A stretch of 64,000 bases of DNA, taken from Microglena sp. YARC (lineage: Eukaryota; Chlorophyta; Chlorophyceae; Chlamydomonadales; Chlamydomonadaceae). Each line of letters begins with the position of its first letter. Positions within the stretch are counted from its first letter, which is position 1. The position numbers and the translations under genes were made by a program. Shown in pieces: positions 21,011 to 30,400 of the stretch. Under the pieces are notes generated by a model that worked only from the letters and a program-made list of their open reading frames with translations, did not search any database and was not told the DNA's origin. The stretch covers positions 28,464,569 through 28,528,568 of the forward strand of contig CM039463.1 in the NCBI GenBank assembly GCA_022414725.1, in the 5' to 3' direction.

Positions 21011-22456
21011 ATGACAAGGAAGCAAGCGAGGGCTTGGAAGGAATCGGGCTTGGACATGGAGTCCTATATCGCATTGTTTGGTGAGTCTTCTTCCATTGAT
21101 TTGAGTTAATTATAATACTTGATTTTGGAGTATGCATATGGATGGTCTTGGTTTGTGATACAATTTGATATTGCACATTGCTGATTTGATCTGAGTCTCT
21201 AGATGAGTTTCTAAACTTAGCTTTTTTATCCATCATCTAATTTTTCCCCCAATATTTTGGTACAGTCAATGGCGTTAAGCACATTGAGGAGAAGGCTTCA
21301 GGCTCCCGGTGCACTAGCAATGGGAAGGCTACCCACAAGCAGCTACAATGGCTAAATCAGCTAGGTGTGAGGCGAGAGGAGCGTGATGCCATGACCTACC
21401 AGGAGGCCTCTGACTACATCACTGCCGAAAAGGCGAACCAAACTCAGGTGTGTATAAATTGACTGCTTTTTAGTTGTTTTGTTACAGTTTGCCCCCTTCT
21501 ATGTGTTGTACGAGTGTACTACTTGCCTTTCATAACAACCTCTTCTTTCCCCACCATCTACACTCTCAGTTCAAGCTTGCCCACAACAACATGAACGCGG
21601 TCTCCGGTAACCAGAAGGACTTGGCTGAGAAGCACCAGTTGGACATCTCGGCATGTGTCACTTTCAACGACATCAAGCTAGCCCTTGAGGAGGCTGACCT
21701 TACCCAGGCTGAAGAGTCCAAGCCTGCTACCCCTGGGCAATTGCGCTACCTGGAGACCTTGAAGGTCTGTTGTTAGTTATCGCTGCCCTCCTTACTTGAA
21801 GTATCCTCCATTTTGAAAAGATATGTTGCAAGTGACCAACCCTATCTTTCATGTTGCACAATGCTAGTATGTCTTATGCACAGATCTATAGGTGAATGTG
21901 AGATACTAAATTAATAGACACATCTCCTATGATACTGAAATCGAAATATGTCACCCCCTCTCTCTCCCCACGCAGTACGAGGGGAGCCCTGTCTTGACCA
22001 TGGCAGAGGCTGCCACCACCATTGATGCGCTCAAGGCGGCCAAAAACAACATCACCGAGCTGCAGGTGTGTGTTTGACGTATGTTGTGTTAATACAATCG
22101 TTGATTGCATTTCATCACTTTGTTCATTTCCTAATTTGCTCGCTAGTCCTTTTTTGTTTGCCTTGTGAACTTGTGTACATGTCTCATGTTTATTTACCTC
22201 GTGTGTACTAGACACGATTGTGTTGGCCTCTTCTGCCCTACTTTATGCTTATCATGTATATGGTGACAACTTATCCTATACATTCCACTAACACCGTTAT
22301 TTTCCTTCCCCACCTCTTGTTTCATAGGTGCAATTGATAATGAAGAAGAACACTGATTTGGGCGAGGCGGTGGTTAGGAGGATGACCAAGGCGGTAGCCA
22401 TCACCTTGATCAGGACGTACCTCAACGCGGAGGCTAAGATGAAGTTGAAGAAGTAG
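21011..22456 (+). CDS. Five-exon gene: 221-residue protein with three similar helical modules (DUF3072-like)
   Basis: Exons are 21011-21080, 21266-21447, 21570-21764, 21976-22065 and 22328-22456. Every donor is GT and every acceptor AG, and all phases agree (70+182+195+90+129 = 666 nt). The protein has three related blocks. The first starts TRKQARAWKESGL, the second THKQLQWLNQLGV followed by MTYQEASDYI, and the third TPGQLRYLETLK followed by LTMAEAATTID. The pattern T-x2-Q-x2-(W/Y)L ... EA-x4-I resembles the small domain DUF3072, as I recall it. The C-terminus is basic. I know of no function. An acceptor-like CAG lies just before the ATG (20997-20999), so a 5' UTR intron or an extra upstream exon is possible. 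It starts 75 bases after duplication copy B ends. Confidence 0.8.
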
Positions 22457-23290
22457 TAGTACCGGAGGTAGGCCAACCCTATTTACCACTTAGCCACATA
22501 TAGATTTTACACGTTGGGGCGTAGGTTTCTCCGACCTACTGCAAAATTATGAGCCCTTCAAATGTATTCTGCCCTTTACTAGCTAGTCCTTTCCAATTGA
22601 TGCACTCATCAGTTAGGTTTGCTACAATTTAGAATTCAGTATTGGGATCCTCGCCCTGCCCGAACACATGTCGGATGGGCTCGGCATAGTGTTACATATA
22701 CAAGCCAATCATATGGATGGCTGTATCTTTTTAGAGCTTTTTACTTATGGTTTTGGTTTTGTTACAGGTACCCTTGTGGCATACCCTTGGGCAAATATTA
22801 TGATCCCTTTTCTTATGGCAAGGAGTAGCTTATCTACTTCCTGATTTTTTAGTCCCACAATACCCATGATTGGGTGGAAGTGGAAGTAGGACTTATACAC
22901 TTGAGTAGGAATGTTAGACTTTTGCAACTTTGCTTTTCCTCACACTTGTGATATATGTACATTTTCTCTTAATGTTAGTTACCCTTGTGGCACACCCATG
23001 GGCAAATATTATGATCTCTTTTCTTATGTCAAGGACTAGTTCATCTTCTTCCTGATTTTTTAGCCCACAATACTCACGATTGGAGGGAATGTTACAAGGC
23101 GTCATCGGCATTAGTAAGTGGAAGTAGGTTATATACACCATAGTCATTGTTAACTCATACTCGTGATATATGTAAAAAAAAGTTGGCCATCTTCGATTTG
23201 AGTCTTCCCCCTACTCGCTCCCCAACCCCCTCCCCAATTCTCCGATTCCGAGTTCTGGGGGCCTAGTAATGAAATCCAGGTGTGATTGTT
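22457..23290. other. Downstream region with a diverged ~200-bp direct duplication
   Basis: No gene is seen. Two diverged direct copies start with TACCCTTGTGGCA at about 22769 and 22980, each followed by GGGCAAATATTATGATC and a CTTCCTGATTTTTTAG block. They could be 3' UTR material that was duplicated. Confidence 0.7.
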
Positions 23291-23311
23291 GTTGTTGGCC
23301 AACTAGAAGAA
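23291..23311. repeat. Third copy of the GTTGGCCAACTAGAAGAA motif
   Basis: The 21 bases are identical to 2174-2194 and 19131-19151, where they follow the (GTT)n runs upstream of the helicases. The core GTTGGCCAAC is a perfect palindrome. The flanks here are unrelated to those sites. Confidence 0.85.
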
Positions 23312-23324
23312 CCAGAGGGAAGAA

Positions 23325-23440
23325 CACAGCAGGCCGGCCGCGGGGCGGGCGGGGAGTAGCGAGTAGGACCCTGGAGTAGGACGGGGCCGGGGGGCGGGGG
23401 CGGGGGCGGGGGCGGGCGGGGGGCCGAGAGCAGCTAACCC
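23325..23440. other. GC-rich island with repeated GGGGGC, G-quadruplex potential
   Basis: The block contains GGCCGGCCGCGGGGCGGGCG and several GGGGGCGGGGGC units, far above the local GC content. It might be a CpG-island-like promoter region, but no gene start is evident beside it. Confidence 0.6.
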
Positions 23441-23787
23441 GAGCTAACCCCCGAAGGGCCCAACCGCCACCACACCGCCAACCCACCTCAATTTTTAGCC
23501 AGATAAGAACACCTTCGCGATCTCGATATTTGCTTCGACATTCAATCAATCCATCAATCCTATCTATCTATCCGCCTGACTTTGGGGCACGGCGCATAAC
23601 TGCCTCCTGACGCTTGCGGCAGGTCAATTTCCAACAGCACCCTGTCTAGCCTACCCCATCCAGCCACCCCCATACTTTATAGCACCTCCATCATCAAGGT
23701 GGCTAGTCCCAGTCAGCTCATCTGTCCACCTTAGGACATCAGCACCTCCCCTCTTTCTCATTAAGGTAGGCATTTGGGCAAGTCCCA

Positions 23788-23945
23788 TGCACCCTGTTCA
23801 GCCTGTTAAACAGGTGTCCAGGGTGTTAAACAGGTGCTCAGGGTGTTAAGAACCAGTTCAACAACTATATGTTTAACCAGTGATAAATATAAACAGGTGT
23901 TTAATACCCTGAACACCTCTTTAACAACCTGAACAGACTGCAGGC
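23788..23945. repeat. Foldback inverted repeat (TTAAACAGGTG arms)
   Basis: The left arm begins CCTGTTCAGCCTGTTAAACA. The right arm ends with CCTGAACACCTCTTTAACA and CTGAACAG, an inverted copy at roughly 80% over about 45 bp. Similar words GGGCAAGTCCCATGCA and GGGCAAGTTCCATGCA flank it. No coding capacity. Confidence 0.7.
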
Positions 23946-24077
23946 TGTCGTAGGGCTGGGCAAGTTCCATGCAGAAGCCCGTCCTTGAAATCTAGATTGA
24001 TCTTCATTATTTTAGGTTGGGTAAGTCCCTTTAGTCTAATGTGGCTACCCATGGACTATAATATATACACATATAAG

Positions 24078-24260
24078 TAGAGAACGGCATATCATATGAT
24101 GTTGACCAAAGGCGAGTATGATATCATATGATATCATTCAAATTGCATCATATGATATTGTATGTAAATGATAACTTTAGCCTAGTCAGACTGAGCATTT
24201 ACGATATGATGACACAATATGATGACACAATATCATATGATATCATATTGCCGTTCCCTA
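24078..24260. mobile_element. hAT-like MITE, TAGGGAACGGCA family, perfect 8-bp TSD
   Basis: The 183-bp element starts TAGAGAACGGCA and ends TGCCGTTCCCTA, which are inverted copies. It is flanked by identical CATATAAG (24070-24077 and 24261-24268). The interior is filled with ATATCATATGATATCA palindromes and includes AACTTTAGCCTAGTCAGACTG. Eight-base duplications and TA-starting inverted ends fit non-autonomous hAT elements. Confidence 0.85.
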
Positions 24261-24317
24261 CATATAAGACCCGAAAGAAACAGCGACCTTCTCTGTTTGA
24301 CTGACTGCACCAATGCA

Positions 24318-24520
24318 CACTGTTTATATTTTGGGCTACGCGTAGCAGCTTCTTGGTAGCTTCCTCTCCCTGTCCTTGGGCCAAACCCGAAGCTAGCTAG
24401 TGGGATTGAAAGCTGACATGATAGGCATTCCAATGCAGCAGCAAGCTTTGGGTCTGACCCGGTGGCTGGCTATTGGAGCTGGTGGAACGCTGCCATGAGT
24501 GGCCCAAAAAATAAACAGTG
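24318..24520. mobile_element. hAT-like MITE, CACTGTTT family
   Basis: This 203-bp element starts CACTGTTTATATTTTGGGCT and ends GGCCCAAAAAATAAACAGTG. Flanks CCAATGCA (24310-24317) and CCCATGCA (24521-24528) differ at one base. The interior carries CTAGCTAGTG and GCTGACATGATAGGCATTCC, words shared by copies at 25545-25800, 34109-34215, 50620-50750, 59721-59985 and 60425-60715. Confidence 0.75.
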
Positions 24521-24594
24521 CCCATGCAGGCATATATCAAATGGGCCTGGTAGTGATTGCATTGTTTTCACACATTTTCACACATTCACACATT

Positions 24595-25515
24595 CACACA
24601 TAGATAAACAGTGGCAAGCATCAAATCAGAAGAGCAAAAGCCACATCACCCCACCCACCAACACAATCAGCAAGCACTAGGCTCTGGACCTGGCAGCGGT
24701 TGCATTGTTTTCACTCATAATCACACATATAGAAACAGTGGCATTCATCAAATCAGAAGAGCAAAAGCCACATCACCGCACCCACCGACACAATCAGCAA
24801 GCACTAGGCTCTGGACCTGGCAGCGGTTGCATTGTTTTCACTCATAATCACACATATAGAAACAGTGGCATTCATCAAATCAGAAGAGCAAAAGCCACAT
24901 CACCGCACCCACCAACACAATCAGCAAGCACTAGGCTCTGGACCTGGTAGCGGTTGCTTTGTTTTCACTCACAATCACACATAAAAAACAGTGGCATTCA
25001 TCAAATCAGTAGAGCGAACGCCACATCACCCCACCCACCGACACAATCAGCAAGCACTAGGCTCTGGACCTGGCAGCGGTTGCTTTGTTTTCACTCATTA
25101 TCACACATAAATAAACAGTGGCATTCATCAAATCAGAAGAGCAAAAGCCACATCACCCCACCCACCGACACAACGTGCAAGTACCAGGCTCTGAACCTGG
25201 CAGTGATTGCTTTGTTGTAACACATTTGCATGCATATATAAACAGTGGCATTCATCAAATCAGTAGAGCGAAAGCCACATCACCCCACCAACCAACACAA
25301 CGAGCGAGTTCCAGGCTTTGAACCTGGCAGTGGTTGCTTTGTTTCAACACATTTCCACGCGAACATAAAGAGTGGCATGCATCAAATCAGAATAGCAAAA
25401 GCCACCCCACCCCACCCACCGACGCAATGAGAAAGGCAACAGACTCTGGAACTGAAATCGATTGCATTGTTTTCACAAATTATCATGCATAAAGAAACAG
25501 TGGCATGCATCAAAT
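24595..25515. repeat. 127-bp tandem array containing a MITE end
   Basis: About seven units of 127 bp each contain AAACAGTGGCATTCATCAAA, AGAGCAAAAGCCACATCACC, CAGCAAGCACTAGGCTCTGG and GTTTTCACTCATAATCACAC. AAACAGTG is the right terminus of the MITE family above, so the array probably grew from a MITE insertion junction. No gene. Confidence 0.9.
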
Positions 25516-25544
25516 CAGAAGAGCAAAAAGGCCAAACGTTAAGC

Positions 25545-25805
25545 TAGCTAGTGCATCTGGAAGCTGAAATGACAGGCATTCCAATGCAACTGCATGTATT
25601 GGGTTTGCCCCAGTGGCTGGCTCATGACGCTGGATGGAAGCTGCCTAGAAGCTGCTAGGTGCAGCCCAAACACGAAACAGTGCCCTTGTTCACCCATGCA
25701 TGTATTGGGTTTGCCCCAGTGGCTGGCTCATGACGCTGGATGGAAGCTGCCTAGAAGCTGCTACGTGCAGCCCAAACACGAAACAGTGCCCTCGTTCACT
25801 CATGT
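25545..25805. mobile_element. CACTGTTT-family MITE fragments, ~107-bp duplication
   Basis: Two direct copies of a block run from TGCATGTATTGGGTTTGCCC through AGCTGCCTAGAAGCTGCTA to CCAAACACGAAACAGTGCCC. They are right halves of the MITE family, duplicated together with flanking bases. Confidence 0.75.
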
Positions 25806-26035
25806 ATTTGTAGGGAACGGCAACTAAAATTCGTGTTTGAAAACCAGTATTAACTAATATTATTACAGTGTCCCAATAATATAAGTTTTTCAAATAAATT
25901 CAAAATTCTGGTGAGACGGCTCGTCCGACTAATATTATATAATATTGTACAATATTATTTATTCACTAATATTACATAACATAGCCGACCCCCATGCATT
26001 TGCCTCTACATCCAACCATGCACGCGTGCACGCAT
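25806..26035. other. AT-rich stretch with an isolated TAGGGAACGGCA terminus
   Basis: A terminus of the first MITE family occurs at about 25811, but no matching right end is visible. The rest is AT-rich (AATATTATATAATATTG and similar) with no gene. Confidence 0.6.
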
Positions 26036-26760
26036 GCACCCATTTCCCCCTTGTCACCCCATACACCCAAGTCCCCCATGCACCCATTTCCCCCGTTTTC
26101 TTCAGGCACCCATTTCACCCATTTAACTAATTTCACCCATTTCACCCTTTTCCCCCATGTCACCCATTTAACTAATTTCACCCATTTCACCCATTTCACC
26201 CATCAGACCCATGTTACCCATGTCACCCATTTAACTCATTTAACTATTTTCACCCATTTTACCCATGTCACCCATTAAACTAATTTCACCCATTTCACCT
26301 ATTTAACCCATGTCACTCATTTAACTAATTTCACCCATTTCACCCATGTCTCCCATTTAACTAATTTCACCCATGTCACCCATTTCACCCATTTCACCCA
26401 TTTAAATAATTTAACCCATTTAACCCATTTAACCTATTTAACCCATTTAACCAGGTTATGCAGAGCTAAGAGCTGCAATCATGTCAGAGCAGGAAGGTGC
26501 TAGGCCAAACAGAGCCCCCCCCCCCTCCCCCCCTGTTTTAGTGCCTATTTCACCCATTTCACCCATTTCACCCATGTCACCCATTTCACCCATGTCACCC
26601 ATTTCACCAGGTTCTACAGAGCCAATAACTATAATGATGTCAGTCCAGGAAGACGCTAAGCCAAACAGAATCACCCTCCCCCCACCCCCTGTTCTGGTGC
26701 CTATTTCCCCCATGTCACCCATTTTACCCATTAAACCCATGTCACCAGGTTCTACAGAGC
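26036..26760. repeat. (CACCCATTT)n minisatellite with copied start of a small ORF
   Basis: Nine-base units CACCCATTT, with AACTAATTT and CACCCATGT variants, fill the region. They are interrupted at 26460-26530 and 26610-26700 by blocks reading ATGTCAGAGCAGGAAG or ATGTCAGTCCAGGAAG. These are degenerate copies of the first ~11 codons and leader of the ORF at 26777. Confidence 0.9.
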
Positions 26761-26776
26761 CAAGAGCTACGAGATC

Positions 26777-26956
26777 ATGTCAGAGCAGGAAGATGCTAAG
26801 CCTAACAGAATCTACAACCTGAACGCCTCGGATTTTGTACTTCTTGTACTGGTGGCTATCGTGCTGCTGTACATCCTGCCCAAGAAACTAGTCAAGGCAG
26901 TACGAGCACTCGTGGCTACTGCCCCTTCCCCCCAAAACAGCAACAAGGGACTGTAA
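26777..26956 (+). CDS. 59-residue single-pass membrane protein
   Basis: The ATG opens MSEQEDAKPNRIYNLNASDF, followed by a hydrophobic segment FVLLVLVAIVLLYIL (residues ~20-34). A basic stretch PKKLVKAVRALV and an S/P/N-rich tail follow, ending at TAA. One membrane helix followed by positive charge suggests a small tail- or signal-anchored protein. It is too short for family assignment. Two diverged copies of its 5' end lie upstream inside the minisatellite, meaning either recurrent local duplication or an ORF that arose by chance. The leader CTACAGAGCCAAGAGCTACG precedes each copy. Confidence 0.45.
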   Translation: MSEQEDAKPNRIYNLNASDFVLLVLVAIVLLYILPKKLVKAVRALVATAPSPQNSNKGL

Positions 26957-27014
26957 ATTTGAAATTTGAAATTTAAATTTCAACTCAGACATCTCCACAA
27001 GTATTGATACATAA

Positions 27015-27105
27015 ATAAAGCAAATAGTACGCCTTATTACGAGGCGTGAGGTTGAGGGGGCCAGCCCGTTAGCTTGCATTGGGGCCAACCACCAGAGCAA
27101 GTATG
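27015..27105 (-). repeat. Dispersed repeat, AAGGCATACT(ATTT)n family
   Basis: On the minus strand it reads TGGTTGGCCCCAATGCAAGC, CCCCCTCAACCTCACGCCTC and AAGGCGTACTATTTGC. Plus-strand copies are at 33597-33760, 34378-34500 and 59305-59395, most ending in (TTTA)n. The A/T tail suggests a SINE or a LINE 3' fragment. Confidence 0.75.
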
Positions 27106-27159
27106 GAGGACATTGTGCAAACGATATTGGTTAAGAGGCATCTTCTTCTAGTTACTTGC

Positions 27160-27300
27160 TACAGATTCAATCACACTCAGTGCTGATAAGCACAAGCACA
27201 CTAAGAGCTGATAAGCTGAAGCATACTCAGTGCGGATACCCTCCAGCACACTCAGTGCTGATAACCTCAAGCACACACAGTGCTGACACAGTGCAAACGA
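27160..27300. repeat. AGCACACTCAGTGCTGATA short repeat
   Basis: There are four or five units of ~30 bp built on AGCACACTCAGTGCTGATAA, just upstream of the start codon of the large gene. They may lie in its promoter or 5' UTR. The word ACGATATTGGTTAAGAGGCA occurs twice (27121 and 27298), bracketing them. Confidence 0.8.
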
Positions 27301-27322
27301 TATTGGTTAAGAGGCAGACTTC

Positions 27323-27454
27323 ATGGCTCCAGCGTCCAAGCGGCGGGGTAAGCAGCATGCAGCGGCTGGATGGAGGCGGCAGCAGCAGGTCAATGCCCTT
27401 GTGGCTGATGTCCTGCAGATGCCTTGCAGAGACGAGGTGCCAAGCTATATCCAG
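27323..27454 (+). CDS. Large gene, exon 1
   Basis: ATG opens [20 protein letters not shown], a basic start that could be a nuclear or nucleolar signal. The exon then runs to [12 protein letters not shown] and ends phase 0 at CAG|GTGTGC. The next exon opens [14 protein letters not shown] in the same phase. The last ~70 bases of this exon and its donor recur at least nine times downstream. Confidence 0.65.
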
Positions 27455-30400
27455 GTGTGCTGGCAGGAGTGTGGGGCGTGTGGGGTGTGTGTGTGGGGTG
27501 GGGTGTGTGTGTGTGTGGGGGGGGGCTTGTGGCTGAGGTCCAAGCTGTATCCAGGTGTGTTGACAGGGTGTTGGGGGCAGAGGGTGGGGCAGCAGCAGGT
27601 CAATGCCCTTGTAGCTGGGGTTCTTGAGATGCCATGCAGGGACGAGGTGCCAAGCTTTATTCAGGTGTGCTAGCAGGGGTGTGGTGTGTGTGTGGGGGGG
27701 GGGCTTGTGGCTGAGGTCCAAGCTATATCCAGGGGTGTTGACAGGGTGTTGGGGGCAGAGGGTGGGCAGCAGCAGGTCAATGCCCTTGCAGCTGGGGTTC
27801 TTGAGATGCCATGCAGAGACGAGGTGCCAAGCTACATTTAGGTGTGCTGGCAGGGGGTGTGGTGTGTGAGTGTGGGGGGGGCTTGTGGCTGAGGTCCAAG
27901 CTATATCCAGGTGTGTTGACAGGGTGTTGGGGGCAGAGGGTGGGGCAGCAGCAGGTCAATGCCCTTGTAGCTGGGGTTCTTGAGATGCCATGCAGGGACG
28001 AGGTGCCAAGCTATATTCAGGTGTGCTGGCAGGGGGGGGGGGGGGAGGGGGAGTGGGGTGTGTGGGAGGAGGAGGGCTTGTGGCTGGGGTCCTGTAGATG
28101 CCATACATAGACGAGGTACCAAGATATATTCAGGTGTGCTGGCAGGGGATGAGGGGGGGGGAGGCAGGGGGGGAGGAAAGGGGAGTGTGGGGTGTAGGGG
28201 GAGGAGGGCTTGTGGCTGAGGTCCTGGAGATGCCATGCAGAGACGCGGTGCCAAGCTATATTCAGGTAGGCTGGCAAGAGGTGTGTGTAGTTGGGTGTAG
28301 TGGGGTGGGGGGAGGCTTGTGTCTTAGGCCCCAGAGATGCCATGCGGAGACGAGGTGCCAAGCTATATTCAGATAGGCTGGCAAGAAGTGTGTGTGTGTG
28401 GTGTGGTGGTGGTGGTGGTGGTGGTGGTGGTGGTGGGGGGCTTGTGTCTTAGGCCCCAGAGATGCCATGCACAGACGAGGTGCCAAGCCATATTCAGGTA
28501 GTCCGGCAAGGGGTGCGTGTGTGTGTGTGTGTGTGTGTGGTGTGTGTGTGTGTGTGGTGTGGGGGGGGGGGGGGGCTTGTATCTTAGGTCCCAGAGATGC
28601 CATGCAGAAACGAGGTGCCAAGCTATATTCAGATGTGCTGGCAGGGTGTGTGGTGGGGAGAGTGTGTGGGGTGGTGGATGGGGGGGTCCTATGGAAGGGC
28701 ATGTGTGAAAGAGTGTGGGGTGGTGGATGGGGGGGTCCTTTGGAAGGGTGTGTGTGGAAAAGTGTGGGGTGGTGGATGGGGGGGCCCTTTGGAAGGGGGG
28801 GGGGGGGGGGGGGGGGGAGAGAGGGATTGGGCTGTGGTGGTCCAGCTTGTGTGTGTTAGTGCGTTTGTGGTGGTCACATGAATGGGTGTGGGTTGGTGCA
28901 TTATAGGGAGATGGTGAGGGGACTTGTGTGTCTGTGTGTCTGTGCGTCTGTGGTTATGTGTGTCAGTGTCTGTGCGTCTGAGTGTTTGTGTGAATGTGGG
29001 TCTGTGAATCTGCGCTGATATGTGTGTGTGTGTCTGTGTGTCTGTGCTTCTGTGTGTCTGTGCGTCTGAGGGTCTGTTGGTCTGTAGGTCTGTGGGTCTT
29101 GTGTGTTTGTGGGTCTGAGTGTCTGTTGGTCTGTGTCTGTGTGTCTTTCTGTCTGTCTGTGTCTGTGCTTCTGTGTGTCTGTGCGTCTGAGGGTCTGTTG
29201 GTCTGTAGGTCTGTGGGTCTTGTGTATTTGTGGGTCTGAGGGTCTGTTGGTCTGTGTCTGTGTGTCTGTCTGTCTGTCTGTCTGTGTCTGTGCTTCTGCG
29301 TGTCTGTGCGTCTGAGGGTCTGTTGGTTTGTAGGTCTGTGGGTCTTGTGTATTTGTGGGTCTGAGGGTCTGTTGGTCTGTGTCTGTGTGTTTGTCTGTCT
29401 GTCTGTGTCTGTGCTTCTGTGTGTCTGTGCGTCTGAGGGTCTGTTGGTCTGTAGGTCTGTGGGTCTTGTGTTTTGGTGAGTCTGTGACTTGATTTCTGTA
29501 GTCTGCTTGTTACCAGGCCTATTTGCATCATGCAGTATCACTAGTTTTACTTTTCAGCTACCAGCAGCAGTTTCTAGACAGCTTTCCTGGCTGGCTACCC
29601 AGCCAAACCTATAGCAACGCAGTGCATATCGAAGCTGACAGATTCAATAGCCCAGTGGCTGGCCCAGGGAGCTGCCTAGCAGCTGCTACTCGTAGCTGAA
29701 GAGAAATGCTATGAGTACCACTAGTTTGACATGTCCCCCCTGTCATTCTGATGCTTTCAGGCACGTCTGAGCCCTGTGTTTGAGCTGCTTTCCAAATGGC
29801 TGCAGCCACCCCCTCCCCCACATAGTTCCGACGTGAAGCTGGCCAAGGCTGTGTTCCTGTCCTTCCTCCAGACCACCCCCCCCTCAGCCTCAGCCTACAC
29901 TCCAGGCACAGACACTCATGTGTGTGATCAAGAGACAGCAGCAGGCGGTTGTAGCCAAAGTGCATTGGTCAGTGGGTCACTTAGCCTAGGTGCATCAGAT
30001 ACTTCAGGTCCTCACGCTGGGGGGGACCAGGAGGGGGGGGGCTATCAGGCCAGGGACCAGGAGGGGGGGGGGCTATCAGGCTGGGGACCAGGAGGGGGGG
30101 GCTACCAGGCTAGGGACCAGGAGGGGGGGGCCTATGAAGAGGATGATGAGCTGTTGGCGATGGTGGCACCCTACCTGTCCTCGTTGGTTCTGGAGCTGAT
30201 AGGTGTACGACCTGGCGGAGGTGATGGTGGTGGGGTGGATGCTATGGGAAACGCGGTAGAACTTCCCTTGGCATCTTCCCTGTTTAGCTCAGGGGACAGC
30301 AGCAGCTCTCTCTTCGGGGTCACACTTCTGAATGCTTACCTGGCACTCGCTTGGGATGAGGTGGCGTCACTCCCAGGGTCTGTCTGCGACAGCCTGGCAG

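Noticed and set aside
28689..29541. 280-codon minus-strand frame rich in T, D, R, Q and P
   Set aside because: Antisense reading of the TCTGTG microsatellite.
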